Shown: piece after piece, positions 15,734 through 24,122 of the stretch
Numbering within the stretch: the first letter of the stretch is position 1
Layout of the letters: the number at the start of each line of letters is the position of its first letter
Assembly (NCBI GenBank): GCA_018817515.1
Contig: JAHIUD010000003.1
Coordinates: 62,001 to 126,000 of the forward strand
Source: Pseudomonadota bacterium
GTDB taxonomy: Bacteria; Desulfobacterota; Desulfovibrionia; Desulfovibrionales; Desulfovibrionaceae
Length of the DNA stretch: 64,000 nucleotides
Direction: 5' to 3'
Position numbers and translations under genes: made by a program
Notes under the pieces: generated by a model
Databases searched by the model: none
What the model saw: only the letters and a program-made list of their open reading frames with translations
What the model was told of the DNA's origin: nothing

Positions 15734-16060
15734 TTAGGCGCCCAGGGGCTTCACGAAGAGCAGGATCAGGTTGACGACCAGGGCGTAAATGGCCAGGGAC
15801 TCAATGAAGGCCAGGCCCAGGATCAGGGTGACGGTCAGCTTGCCACCGGCTTCGGGGTTGCGGGCGGTGCCTTCGCAGGCGGCCTTGAGGCCCATGCCCT
15901 GACCGAGACCGCACAGGCCGGCGGCAACGGCCATGCCAATGGCGGTGGCCCAAGCGGCGGTGGGGCCGACAGCGGCGCCAGCGGCGGCGGGGGCGTCAGA
16001 AGCGTAGGCAGCGGAAGCAACCAGAACCATAGCCAGGGTCATCAGCAGAGATTTGCGCAT
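15734..16060 (-). CDS. atpE: F0 ATP synthase subunit c
   Basis: This 108-aa protein is longer than most c subunits because of an N-terminal signal-like segment ([17 protein letters not shown]) before the two ring helices. Helix 1 contains [14 protein letters not shown] and the polar loop ARNPEAGGK; helix 2 contains [15 protein letters not shown] with the ion-binding Glu at E87. Gln54, Glu87, Ser88 and Tyr92 line up with the sodium ligands of the Ilyobacter c ring, while the usual Thr after Ser is Leu. Such rings may carry H+ or Na+. It is the last gene of the F0 unit, ended by a clear terminator. Confidence 0.95.
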   Translation of the reverse strand: MRKSLLMTLAMVLVASAAYASDAPAAAGAAVGPTAAWATAIGMAVAAGLCGLGQGMGLKAACEGTARNPEAGGKLTVTLILGLAFIESLAIYALVVNLILLFVKPLGA

Positions 16061-16115
16061 AACAATGAACTCCTTAAGGTATTTATGTGTTGGTCAAACG
16101 ACCATTTCCCCAAGT

Positions 16116-16802
16116 TTAGTGAGCGTGCTCCAGCGAGCCCTTCAGGTAAATCATGGTCAGCATGAAGAAGATGAAGGCCTGGATGGTCTTGCCCAGGATG
16201 AACAGGAAGTACATGGGCAGCGTGCCGAGCACCGGCGCCAGAATGAAGAGCAGCACCAGGACGATTTCCTCGCCGCGGATGTTGCCGAAGAGACGCAGAG
16301 TAAGCGAGAGGGGGCGCGCCAGGTGGCTGACGATCTCAAGGATCAGCATGAGCGGGGCCAGGAAGATGACCGGGCCCATGAAGTGCTTGATGTAGCCGAA
16401 GCCCCACTTCTTGATGCCGATGAAGTTGTAGTACACGAACACCGAGAGGGCCATGGCCGCGTTGGTGTTCACGTTTGCGGTGGCGGCGTCGCAGCCGGGA
16501 ATGAGGCCGATGTAGTTCATCACCAGGATGAAGATGAACATGGCGCACAGGAACGGGAAGACCTTGCGGCCTTCTTCGCCAATATTGAGGACGACAAAGT
16601 CCTCAAGTCCGCCGATGACCGTCTCAAAAAGATTCTGCAGCCCACCCGGCACCAGCTGGAGGCGTCCGCGAAGGATGAAGCCGCAGCTGAAAAGAATGAT
16701 CATGGCCAACCACATGTAGTACACATGCGGCGGCAGATGAAGTCCGAGTTGCTGGTCCAGAATGACCGAATAGGTCAGCGGATGTGCAAGTCCTGCAGCC
16801 AT
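16116..16802 (-). CDS. atpB: F0 ATP synthase subunit a
   Basis: This 228-aa polytopic membrane protein forms the ion half-channels against the c ring. The essential arginine is R170 in [12 protein letters not shown], and the final helix region [17 protein letters not shown] holds the family's conserved Gln. It lies 55 bp upstream of atpE and 3 bp after the atpI-like gene. The F1 genes and the b subunits are not here, the split organisation known in Desulfovibrio. Confidence 0.96.
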   Translation of the reverse strand: MAAGLAHPLTYSVILDQQLGLHLPPHVYYMWLAMIILFSCGFILRGRLQLVPGGLQNLFETVIGGLEDFVVLNIGEEGRKVFPFLCAMFIFILVMNYIGLIPGCDAATANVNTNAAMALSVFVYYNFIGIKKWGFGYIKHFMGPVIFLAPLMLILEIVSHLARPLSLTLRLFGNIRGEEIVLVLLFILAPVLGTLPMYFLFILGKTIQAFIFFMLTMIYLKGSLEHAH

Positions 16803-16805
16803 TGA

Positions 16806-17252
16806 TTACGCCTCCTTCCCGTTCCCTGTGGCGGGAACCTTGTGCCTGATCTGGAGAACCCCCCAGAGGGTGGCGTTTATAACCACCGTGGAGAGCCCGG
16901 CCAAAAGTCCGAATACCGATGCCCCAAGCCATGCCACCAAAGCGGCGATGGCGACCCCGGTCAATACCAGCCTACCGTAAAAGAGCGTCAAAAGCGTAAA
17001 CACTGCGCCGTCCCTGACCTTCACCAGCTGCTGGGCGGCCTTGGCCAGCCACCAAAAATTCACGCTGATGATCAAAGTCCCGGCCGCGAAAGACAACCCC
17101 CAAGTCGAAAACCCCGTTCCCATCAAGGCCAGCGCCGACCCGCCCGCAGCCAGAAGAATCTGGTTGCGCATGAGCTTGCGCGCGTCCGCCAGGGCAAAGC
17201 CCCGGCGATACAGCAAGGCGTCAATCTTTCGGACAAGCGTCTCTCGCATCAT
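16806..17252 (-). CDS. atpI: ATP synthase subunit I (AtpI-like)
   Basis: This 148-aa protein has four predicted membrane helices (about 27-47, 52-75, 84-107, 111-133). It has the size and position of ATP synthase I proteins, which help assemble the c ring. The start overlaps the preceding stop by 4 bp (ATGA) and atpB follows after 3 bp. Assignment relies on hydrophobicity and context, because the family is poorly conserved. Confidence 0.78.
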   Translation of the reverse strand: MMRETLVRKIDALLYRRGFALADARKLMRNQILLAAGGSALALMGTGFSTWGLSFAAGTLIISVNFWWLAKAAQQLVKVRDGAVFTLLTLFYGRLVLTGVAIAALVAWLGASVFGLLAGLSTVVINATLWGVLQIRHKVPATGNGKEA

Positions 17253-17557
17253 TTCCCCTGGCGGCCAGAACCGCCTTTGGCGTCATCACCATCCGGGCCG
17301 GAGCCCGGACCGGAGCTTTGCGCATCCGCGCCCCGCTGGAGGCGCATGGCCTCGCGGTACACATCGCGAAAGCCCGTGATGATGCCCAGCAACAGAAAGA
17401 TGATGAGCAGCCAAGGCTGGGTGCCGAGCCATTCATCAAGATAGTAGCCCATGGCCAACCCGATGAAGGTCGCGACCACCAGCTGCATCCCGATGGTTGC
17501 AACATTGCCGAAGAGCACCAATGCCTCGGAGGGCTTGTCCCGCTTGAAAAAGAACAT
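17249..17557 (-). CDS. atpZ: AtpZ/AtpI-type F0F1 ATPase assembly subunit
   Basis: This 102-aa protein has two membrane helices (GMQLVVATFIGLAMGYYLDEWLG and PWLLIIFLLLGIITGF), typical of the AtpZ family, and a Gly/Ser/Asp-rich cytoplasmic tail. The start at MFFFKRDK was chosen because CCGGAG precedes it and homologues I know begin similarly; a longer frame opens upstream at 17605 or 17632. It heads the operon atpZ-atpI-atpB-atpE. The 233-bp gap to the divergent Lon-like gene should contain both promoters. Confidence 0.8.
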   Translation of the reverse strand: MFFFKRDKPSEALVLFGNVATIGMQLVVATFIGLAMGYYLDEWLGTQPWLLIIFLLLGIITGFRDVYREAMRLQRGADAQSSGPGSGPDGDDAKGGSGRQGK

Positions 17558-17790
17558 CTTTACTCCGGAGCGGCCGTCTAGCCGGTCGCCAGGCCGGACG
17601 TTCATTTCTTCACAAGGAGGAACACCTAGCATAAGCCCCCTTGCCAGTCAATGAGGTTCCAGCCTGAGGTGAACCTTTTTTGCGATTTTGACGCCCAAAG
17701 CGCCACCGCGTCTCTAGTGACATTCGCAGCGGAAGCAAGTACATTCCATCCTGCACGCGTTCGTGCCCGAAACCCTATCCTGGACCGCAC

Positions 17791-20286
17791 ATGACCGACA
17801 AGAAAGACCAGCTCCCCCGCCGCACCGCCCGGCCCCTGCCGCCGGAAAAACTCCGCAACCGCCTTGACCCGGCCAGCATCCGCCCCGCGGACAGCCGGGG
17901 CATCGCCCGCAAGAACGGCGAGAGCACCTTCCAGCCCCGCGCCATGCAGGCCCTGCGCATGGCCCTGGAGATCCCCGGCAACGAGTACAACGTCTTTCTC
18001 GCCGGCGAGCCCGGCCACGGCCGCACCCATTTCGTGCGCCAGTTCCTGACGCCCGAGGCCGCCAAGCGCCCCGTGCCGCCGGACTGGCTGTACCTGCACA
18101 ACTTCGACGACCCGGACCGCCCCCTGGCCGTGAGCCTGCCTGCGGGTCAGGGCCGCGTGTTCAAGACCGGCCTGGCCAAGGCCCTGGCCGACGTGCGCGC
18201 CGCCATCACCGCGCGCTTTGACCAGGAGAGCTACCGCCGCAAGCACGAGACCCTGTTCAAGCGCTTCTCGGCCAAGCGCGACAGCATCTTCAGCAAGATG
18301 GAAGCCACCGCGCGCGGCAAGGGCTTCGCCCTGGACATGGACGACACCGGCGCCCTGACCATCATGCCCATGGTCGGCGGCAAGATCATGGGCGACGACG
18401 AGTACGGACGCCTGGCCCCGGCGCGCCGCAAGATGCTCAAAACCAAGGGCGAGCACCTGCTCCAGGAGATCGGCATCTTCCTGCGCAAGCTGGCCTTGAG
18501 CGAGCAGGGTTTCCGCCAGAGCGAACTCAAGCTGCACCGCGAGATCGCCCAGGCCGCGCTCACCGAGCACCTCACCGGCCTGCGCCGCGACTTCGCGCAG
18601 ATCAAGCGCCTGCTGGAGCACATGGACGCCGTGGAGAAGGACATCCTGGAGAACGTGGACGCCTACCTCCCGCGCGACGCGGCGGACGCCACGCCCCTGC
18701 CCACCCCCGGCTCCCCGCCCCCAGGGCCGCACCAGGAGCCCCACGCCCCGGCCCACACAACGGGCGAGGACCTCAACTACCGCCACGAGGTGAACCTCTT
18801 CGTGGACAACGGCAAGAGCGCCCAGTCCAAGGGCGGCGCGCCGGTCATCATCGAGGACCACCCCACGGCCTTCAATCTTCTGGGCAGCATCGAGCGCGAG
18901 AGCGAGCTCGGCGCGTTCTACACCGACTTCACCCTGGTGCGCGCGGGCAGCCTGCACCGCGCCAACGGCGGCTTCCTCATCCTGAACGTCGAGGATCTGA
19001 TGGGCAACCAGGGCTCCTGGGAGGGCCTGCTGCGCGCCCTGCGCCTGGGGCGCCTGCGCATGGAGGACCCGGGCGATTCCGAGCAGGTGCGCGTGCGCAC
19101 CATCGAACCCGAGCCCATCGAGCTGTCCCTGCGCATCATCCTGGTGGGCTCGGACGAGGCGTACGAGGCCATGCTCAGCGCCGACGACCGCTTCCGCAAG
19201 CACTTCAAGCTCAAGGCCCACCTCCAGGGCACGGCCGACCGCACCGCAGCGGGCATCCGCCAGTTCCTCGCGTCCCTGTGCGGCATCATCGACAAGGCCG
19301 GACTGCCGCCCTTCAGCCGCGAGGCCCTGGCCGGGCTGGTGGACCACGCCAGCCGCCTGGCCGAGGACCAGAAGCGCCTGTCCCTGTCCTTCACCCAGGT
19401 GCGCGCGCGCATGATGGAGGCCGCGGCCATCGCCCGCATGGACCACCGCGAGCTGGTGGAGGCGGCGGACCTGGCCAAGGCCGTGGCCGACCACGACTTC
19501 CGGGCCAACCTCTTCGAGGAAGAGTTCATGGCCGACTACGACCGCGAGATCATCAAGGTGGCCACGGGCGGAACCAGCGTGGGCCGTGCCAACGGCCTGT
19601 CGGTGACGCTTTTCGGCGACTACGAGTTCGGCCTGCCGCACCAGATCTCCTGCACCGTGGGCGTGGGCCACGGCGGCATCCTGGACCTGGAGCGCGAGGC
19701 CCAGCTGGGCGGGCCCATCCATACTAAAGGTATGATGATCATCAAGAGCTACCTGGTGCGCCTGTTCGCCCAGGACAAGCCCATCGTGCTCACCGGCAGC
19801 CTGTGCTTCGAGCAGAACTACGCCGGGGTCGAGGGTGACTCGGCCTCGGGCGCGGAGCTGGCGGCGCTGCTCTCGGCCCTGTCCGGCGCGCCCATAGATC
19901 TCTCGCTGGCCTTCACCGGCGCGGTGAGCCAGAGCGGGGCCATCATGGCCGTGGGCGGCGTCAGCCGCAAGGTCGAGGGCTTCTTCGAGGTCTGCCGCAG
20001 GCGCGGGCTCACCGGCAGCCAGGGCGTGCTCTTCCCGGCGGACAACGCCGTGCACCTGATGCTGAAAGACGAGGTGGTGGAGGCAGTGGCCGCCGGGCGC
20101 TTCCACCTGTACCCCGTGGCCACCATCGAGCAGGCCATGACCATCCTCACCGGCAGGCCCGCCGGGGCGCGCCGCAAGGATGGCCGCTACCCGCCCGGTT
20201 CGCTCTATCAGATGGTGGACACGCGCCTGGCCGAACTCACGCGGCTGGCCGCCAGCGCGGAGTATCCCCGCAAGAGGAGGTGCTAG
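17791..20286 (+). CDS. Lon-like ATP-dependent protease (AAA_32/Lon_C type)
   Basis: This 831-aa cytoplasmic protease carries an N-terminal AAA-like region with GEPGHGRTHF (72-81), where the Walker A lysine is Arg, as is common in AAA_32 proteins. A helical region with ATPase elements (GGFLILNVEDLM, IILVGSDEAYEAM) follows. The C-terminal Lon peptidase domain has the Ser-Lys dyad S684 (VEGDSASGAEL) and K727 (GGVSRKVEGF), 43 residues apart as in E. coli Lon. A Pro-rich insertion lies at about 300-325. It is followed after 3 bp by an unknown gene, so the two may act together. Targets are unknown. Confidence 0.9.
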   Translation: MTDKKDQLPRRTARPLPPEKLRNRLDPASIRPADSRGIARKNGESTFQPRAMQALRMALEIPGNEYNVFLAGEPGHGRTHFVRQFLTPEAAKRPVPPDWLYLHNFDDPDRPLAVSLPAGQGRVFKTGLAKALADVRAAITARFDQESYRRKHETLFKRFSAKRDSIFSKMEATARGKGFALDMDDTGALTIMPMVGGKIMGDDEYGRLAPARRKMLKTKGEHLLQEIGIFLRKLALSEQGFRQSELKLHREIAQAALTEHLTGLRRDFAQIKRLLEHMDAVEKDILENVDAYLPRDAADATPLPTPGSPPPGPHQEPHAPAHTTGEDLNYRHEVNLFVDNGKSAQSKGGAPVIIEDHPTAFNLLGSIERESELGAFYTDFTLVRAGSLHRANGGFLILNVEDLMGNQGSWEGLLRALRLGRLRMEDPGDSEQVRVRTIEPEPIELSLRIILVGSDEAYEAMLSADDRFRKHFKLKAHLQGTADRTAAGIRQFLASLCGIIDKAGLPPFSREALAGLVDHASRLAEDQKRLSLSFTQVRARMMEAAAIARMDHRELVEAADLAKAVADHDFRANLFEEEFMADYDREIIKVATGGTSVGRANGLSVTLFGDYEFGLPHQISCTVGVGHGGILDLEREAQLGGPIHTKGMMIIKSYLVRLFAQDKPIVLTGSLCFEQNYAGVEGDSASGAELAALLSALSGAPIDLSLAFTGAVSQSGAIMAVGGVSRKVEGFFEVCRRRGLTGSQGVLFPADNAVHLMLKDEVVEAVAAGRFHLYPVATIEQAMTILTGRPAGARRKDGRYPPGSLYQMVDTRLAELTRLAASAEYPRKRRC

Positions 20287-20289
20287 CCC

Positions 20290-21060
20290 ATGTCCAAATC
20301 CTGGATCAGGGCCAAGCTGCCAGAGTTCGTGCGCGACATGTTCCGCACCTTCTGCATGGCCTGCAAGTCCCTGGAGGAGCAGTTCGCCTCCTTTGACCGC
20401 GAGGGCGCGGTGACCTTCACCACCCTGCGCGACCTGGTGGGCCAGGAAATGGACAAGGGCCTGCTGTGGCGCATGAAGGACACCGCCCACCACGTGTTCA
20501 GAAACGACCCCGAGACCTCGCTCACCGGGCAGTTCCTGGACTGGGGCCTGGGCTACATCTTCCACGAGACCATCAAGCTCAAAGAAGACGCCTACCAGAC
20601 CCTGACCTACGCGCCCTGGTTCCTGGCGCTGCGCGGCCGCGACCTGCCCGAGGACGAACGCGTGGTCGTGGAGGAATTATTTCATGTGCTGAAGCAGACC
20701 GAGGAAAGCATGCGCCGGGAGATCGACCGCATCCGTTTCATCATGTCGCAGTGCCGCAGACTGCTGCCCATCTACCTTGCCCGGCACCGGGAAAACGCGC
20801 TGCTGGCGCGCTACCTGTTCTCCCAGAACGCCCTTGTGCGCGAAGTTTTCGGCAACGATTACGACCTGTTGGTCAACAGCGTCTACGGCGACCACCCGGA
20901 GCGCATGTACATCCTGGCGGCCCAGAGCCTGCGACTGGGGGGCTGGGTGGCCGAAGCATCACAGGCCGTGCAGAACGCATTTGCAATAAATGCGACGGAC
21001 AGGCTTGTACTCCAGGAGAAAAAAATATTAGATAATTGGAGTGCAAGGATGGCACCTTAA
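20290..21060 (+). CDS. Conserved protein of unknown function, downstream of the Lon-like protease
   Basis: This 256-aa protein is predicted to be soluble and mostly helical, beginning MSKSWIRAKLPEFVRDMFRTFC. It has no signal peptide, no membrane helix and no motif I can name. The C-terminal half (FGNDYDLLVNSVYGDHPERMYILAAQSL, then VAEASQAVQNAFAINATD) could form TPR-like helical pairs. Only 3 bp separate it from the protease stop, so it is probably translationally coupled and may be an adaptor or substrate factor. That is inference. Confidence 0.75.
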   Translation: MSKSWIRAKLPEFVRDMFRTFCMACKSLEEQFASFDREGAVTFTTLRDLVGQEMDKGLLWRMKDTAHHVFRNDPETSLTGQFLDWGLGYIFHETIKLKEDAYQTLTYAPWFLALRGRDLPEDERVVVEELFHVLKQTEESMRREIDRIRFIMSQCRRLLPIYLARHRENALLARYLFSQNALVREVFGNDYDLLVNSVYGDHPERMYILAAQSLRLGGWVAEASQAVQNAFAINATDRLVLQEKKILDNWSARMAP

Positions 21061-21121
21061 GCTTGACACTCCAAAGCGCCAGGAATATCTTTCAATACCC
21101 AACCGGAGGAGGGAAATTCTT

Positions 21122-21592
21122 ATGAAAAAACTGTTGCTTCTTACTGTCGCCTGTTGTGTTGTTTTTGCCCTTGGCTGTGCCAAGAAAGTCGAGCCCGCAC
21201 CGGCCGCGCCTGCTCCTGCCCCTGTGGCCGATTCCCGCGAGATGGCCCCGGCTCCCATGTCCCCGCGCCAGATCTACGAGGCTGACTACGCCAAGCTGCC
21301 GACCTCGTACACTGTCGTGAAGGGCAACTGCCTGTGGTGGATCTCCGAATTCAAGCAGATCTACAACGACCCGTTCATGTGGCCCCTGATCTTCAAGGCT
21401 AACCGCAGCAAGATCAAGAACGCCAACCTGATTTACCCCGGCCAGACCTTCGAAGTTCCGCGCACCTTCGCCCTGGACGACGTCAAGGCTGCCCGCCACA
21501 AGGCTGGCAAGTCCAAGAAGAAGTCCGCCCCCGAAGCCAGCGCCAACCTCCCGGCTGACCTGCGCGAAGCCCTGGGCTACGGCTTCAATTAA
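21122..21592 (+). CDS. LysM-domain lipoprotein
   Basis: This 156-aa protein begins with a lipoprotein signal (KKLLLLTVACCVVFALGC). After a short Ala/Pro linker comes one LysM-like domain at about residues 58-115 (YTVVKGNCLWWIS...NLIYPGQTFEVPR), then a basic tail. LysM domains bind peptidoglycan, so it is probably anchored to a membrane and contacts the wall. The ATG at 21122 follows a strong SD (GGAGGAGGG). Gene and terminator (21618-21650) look like a monocistronic, possibly highly expressed unit. Confidence 0.88.
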   Translation: MKKLLLLTVACCVVFALGCAKKVEPAPAAPAPAPVADSREMAPAPMSPRQIYEADYAKLPTSYTVVKGNCLWWISEFKQIYNDPFMWPLIFKANRSKIKNANLIYPGQTFEVPRTFALDDVKAARHKAGKSKKKSAPEASANLPADLREALGYGFN

Positions 21593-21617
21593 GCCCCCGG
21601 AAATTGGCTGAGGACGA

Positions 21618-21650
21618 GGCGTCCGGTCGCAAGACCGGACGCCTTATTAT
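21618..21650 (+). terminator. Terminator after the LysM lipoprotein gene
   Basis: An 11-bp stem GGCGTCCGGTC/GACCGGACGCC with loop GCAA is followed by TTATTATTT. Confidence 0.88.
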
Positions 21651-21679
21651 TTGCGGCGACGCGCGCCCTCCCCCGGCCC

Positions 21680-21708
21680 TTGCCTTTCGCCCCGCCCTGA
21701 ACTATCTA
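21680..21708 (+). promoter_or_regulatory. Predicted promoter of the SPOR lipoprotein gene
   Basis: TTGCCT (21680-21685), a 17-bp spacer and TATCTA (21703-21708) fit a sigma-70 promoter. It lies between the preceding terminator and the ATG at 21762. Confidence 0.5.
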
Positions 21709-21761
21709 GACAAAATCTAGGCCAACCAAGGCCCCACGACCAAACCGTTCCGGAGGCCCTT

Positions 21762-22316
21762 ATGCCCGGCACAACCATGCCCAAACAGCACGCGCTGGTG
21801 ACCACCCTGACCCTCACCGCCCTGGCGGGCCTGCTCGCCCTTACCGGCTGCTCGCCGCGCCAGCCCATACCGCTGGACCAGCCGCGCATCGCCACCAAGG
21901 CCCCGGCCGAGGCGCCGGCTGAGCAGGCCAAACCAGCCAAGGTCGCCAAGCCCCAGGCCAAGGTCGCGCCAGCCAAGACCACCCCGGCCAAGCCGACGCA
22001 ACAGGTCGAACTGCCCCCGGTCATCCTGGATACGCTTACGCCGGAGGCTCCGGCGGCAGTCGAGACCGCACCGGCCGTGGCCGAGCGCAAGAATTATGTG
22101 CAGGTCGGTGCTTTCGGCACGGCCATGAACGCCCTGGGGGCCGTGGCCTGGCTCAAGGACAAGGGGTATGAGAACTCGCGCATGGTGCGCGTGGAGCAGG
22201 GGCAGGGAACGCTGTACCGGGTCCAGGCCGGTCCCTTCCAGGACCTTGCGGCTGCCCACAAGGTCCTGGAGGCACTCAAGCCGGACTGGCCACAGGCGTT
22301 TATTCCTCTGGATTAA
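21762..22316 (+). CDS. SPOR-domain lipoprotein
   Basis: This 184-aa protein has a lipobox (LLALTGC) at about residue 30, an Ala/Pro/Lys-rich linker and a C-terminal SPOR domain. The domain runs from NYVQVGAFGTAMNA to VQAGPFQDLAAA, a denuded-peptidoglycan-binding fold found in division proteins and RlpA. The ATG at 21762 is preceded by GGAGG at good distance; ATG 21777 is possible. The last 17 bp overlap the 3' end of the convergent ihf gene. A role at the septum is likely from the domain but not shown. Confidence 0.85.
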   Translation: MPGTTMPKQHALVTTLTLTALAGLLALTGCSPRQPIPLDQPRIATKAPAEAPAEQAKPAKVAKPQAKVAPAKTTPAKPTQQVELPPVILDTLTPEAPAAVETAPAVAERKNYVQVGAFGTAMNALGAVAWLKDKGYENSRMVRVEQGQGTLYRVQAGPFQDLAAAHKVLEALKPDWPQAFIPLD

Positions 22317-22596
22317 GCTCGGCGCGGAACTTGCGGGACAGGCGGAAGACCACGACCTTGCGCGGCGGCAGGGTAATGCTCTCATTGGTCTGCGGGTTGC
22401 GGCCGCGACGCGAGTTCTTGTCGTAGGCCTCGAACTTGCCGAAGCCGCTGACCAGCATGGCATGGTCCTTCTTGATGGCCTGCTTCATCAGGTCCAGTGC
22501 GGACTCCACAAGATCCTTGATCTCCGCGCGGTTGCGATCCGTTTTCTTGTAGATCGCATCGACGATGTGGGCCTTGGTCAAGGTTTGACCGCTCAT
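22300..22596 (-). CDS. IHF/HU-family DNA-binding protein
   Basis: This 98-aa basic protein has the HU/IHF fold: helical N-terminus (LTKAHIVDAIYKKT), SGFGKFEAYDK, and the DNA-contacting arm RRGRNPQTNE with Pro at the intercalation position. The arm and the C-terminal VVVFRLSRKF suggest the IHF alpha side. It bends DNA for recombination and sigma-54 promoters. It follows the HIT gene by 25 bp. Its 3' end overlaps the convergent SPOR gene, and no terminator lies between them. Confidence 0.88.
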   Translation of the reverse strand: MSGQTLTKAHIVDAIYKKTDRNRAEIKDLVESALDLMKQAIKKDHAMLVSGFGKFEAYDKNSRRGRNPQTNESITLPPRKVVVFRLSRKFRAELNPEE

Positions 22597-22621
22597 TGGG
22601 GTCTCCTTCGTTGTGCGGTTC

Positions 22622-23038
22622 TCAGCCGATGGCCTTTTTCACGGCCTGGGCCAGCTTCTGCATCTCTTCGCCGGATTCGTAAGCGTGCTGGGTCCACAGC
22701 CGCAGCCCGTCGCCCTCGTGGCGTGGGATGAGGTGGAAGTGCGCATGATGCACCAACTGCCCCGCCACCTCGAAATTGTTCATGCCCACGTTGAGCCCGG
22801 CAGCTCCCGTGGCCTGCATCACCGCCGCCCCCACCAGCTTGAGCGCGCTCAAGAGCTCGCGCCCGATGTCCGGCGGCAGGTCGAAAAGCGTTTCGTGGTG
22901 CGCCTTCGGCACCACCAGCGCATGCCCTTTGTTCACCGGAGCGATATCCAGGAAGGCGAAGATCCCGCCCTGGTCATAGACCTTGGCGCAGGGAATCTTT
23001 CCCTCGATTATCTTGCAGAAGATGCAGTCGTCGCTCAC
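22622..23038 (-). CDS. HIT-family nucleotide hydrolase (HinT-like)
   Basis: This 138-aa protein contains the histidine-triad motif HHAHFHLIP and the N-terminal CIFCKIIEGKIP of HinT-type purine nucleoside phosphoramidases. It hydrolyses AMP conjugates in the cytoplasm. The GTG start at 23038 has GGAG before it. It is transcribed from a promoter with a perfect TATAAT and is followed by the ihf gene. Confidence 0.92.
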   Translation of the reverse strand: MSDDCIFCKIIEGKIPCAKVYDQGGIFAFLDIAPVNKGHALVVPKAHHETLFDLPPDIGRELLSALKLVGAAVMQATGAAGLNVGMNNFEVAGQLVHHAHFHLIPRHEGDGLRLWTQHAYESGEEMQKLAQAVKKAIG

Positions 23039-23079
23039 GGTCGGCTCCAGGCGTTGAAAAAAGTGAACATTGCCCTATC

Positions 23080-23106
23080 ATTATACCGAGGCGAAACGGA
23101 ATACAA
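23080..23106 (-). promoter_or_regulatory. Predicted promoter of the HIT-ihf unit
   Basis: On the minus strand TTGTAT (23106-23101) and a perfect TATAAT (23085-23080) are 15 bp apart. The spacing is short but the -10 box is exact. Confidence 0.5.
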
Positions 23107-23144
23107 GGGTTTTTGCACTGCCTCGATAAAAATTTTCACTTCCT

Positions 23145-24107
23145 CTAAATTCCCGCCCCGCCGATCAGCACCTGTTCCGAGGCCCTGGCCTGCACCACGC
23201 GCGCGCCCGCAGGCACGTCCTGGGTCACCCAGACGTTGCCGCCGATGACCGCGCCCTGGCCGATGGTCACCCGGCCCAGGATCGTCGCCCCGGCGTAGAT
23301 GGTCACGTCGTCCTCCACGATGGGGTGCCGCGCCAGGCCCTTGACCAGGCGATTGCCCGAGTCGTCCGCCGTCTTGTCCTTGGGGAAGCTCTTGGCCCCA
23401 AGGGTCACGCCCTGGTAGAGGCGCACGTTCCTGCCGATGACGCAGGTCTCGCCGATGACCGTGCCCGTGCCGTGGTCGATGAAGAAGCGCTCGCCGATGT
23501 GCGCGCCGGGGTGGATGTCGATGCCCGTGTCCGAGTGCGCCATCTCGCCGATGATGCGCGGGATGATGTCCACGCCCAGGTGGTGCAGTTGGTGCGCGAT
23601 GCGGTGGTTGGTCAGGGCCTTGATGGACGGATAGCAGAAGATGGTCTCGCCCGGGCTCTTGGCCGCCGGGTCGCCGTCAAAGGCCGCCTGCACGTCCGTG
23701 GCCAAAAGCTCGCGCACGCGCGGCAGCCTGCGCACGAACTCCAGGGCCACGGCCTCTGAGCGCTTCTCGCAATCGGTGCACGGGGAGAGGTTCTCCTTGG
23801 CGCAGACGAAGCAATAGCCCCGGTTGATCTGCTCGGACAGAATCTTGACCACGCGGTCCAGCGCGCTGCCCGCATAATAGGGCATGGTGCGCTCGCTCAC
23901 GTCCTGGGGGCCGAAGAAGCCGGGAAACAGCACCGCGCGCAAAAGGTCCATCACCTCGATGAGCGCGTCCAGCGAGGGCAGGGGCTGGTCGCGGCTGATG
24001 CGGTGCCAGGAGGCCTCGCAGACGTCCTGCGCGCACAGATGCTCCACGGTCTCGGCCAGCACGGCGTCGCGGTCCAGGCTTGCAAGTACCGGTGTCTGAT
24101 CTATCAT
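23145..24107 (-). CDS. cysE: Serine O-acetyltransferase with a four-cysteine insertion
   Basis: This 320-aa protein makes O-acetylserine for cysteine synthesis. The C-terminal left-handed beta-helix contains the catalytic segments HPGAHIGERFFIDHGTGTVIGE and GVTLGAKSFPKD. The N-terminal helical domain is extended and contains C99-x2-C102 and C110-x2-C113, a pattern fit for a zinc knuckle or redox switch and absent from E. coli CysE. It lies 15 bp after cysK, so both enzymes of the cysteine synthase complex come from one mRNA. The C-terminus ends in Ile, as needed to insert into the CysK active site. Confidence 0.93.
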   Translation of the reverse strand: MIDQTPVLASLDRDAVLAETVEHLCAQDVCEASWHRISRDQPLPSLDALIEVMDLLRAVLFPGFFGPQDVSERTMPYYAGSALDRVVKILSEQINRGYCFVCAKENLSPCTDCEKRSEAVALEFVRRLPRVRELLATDVQAAFDGDPAAKSPGETIFCYPSIKALTNHRIAHQLHHLGVDIIPRIIGEMAHSDTGIDIHPGAHIGERFFIDHGTGTVIGETCVIGRNVRLYQGVTLGAKSFPKDKTADDSGNRLVKGLARHPIVEDDVTIYAGATILGRVTIGQGAVIGGNVWVTQDVPAGARVVQARASEQVLIGGAGI

Positions 24108-24122
24108 GGCGGCCCTCCCGGC

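Noticed and set aside
17601..17616. Rex operator upstream of the atp genes
   Set aside because: Only one half-site (TTCACAA) is present and the other half does not match.
17634..17651. A sigma-70 promoter TTGACT/TATGCT upstream of atpZ
   Set aside because: The spacing is only 12 bp, too short for a promoter; no better pair was found.
17626..20565. A 979-aa frame opposite the Lon-like gene
   Set aside because: It is a low-complexity antisense shadow rich in Ala, Gly, Val and His with no domain, opposite a clear protease gene; GC-rich codon bias explains it.
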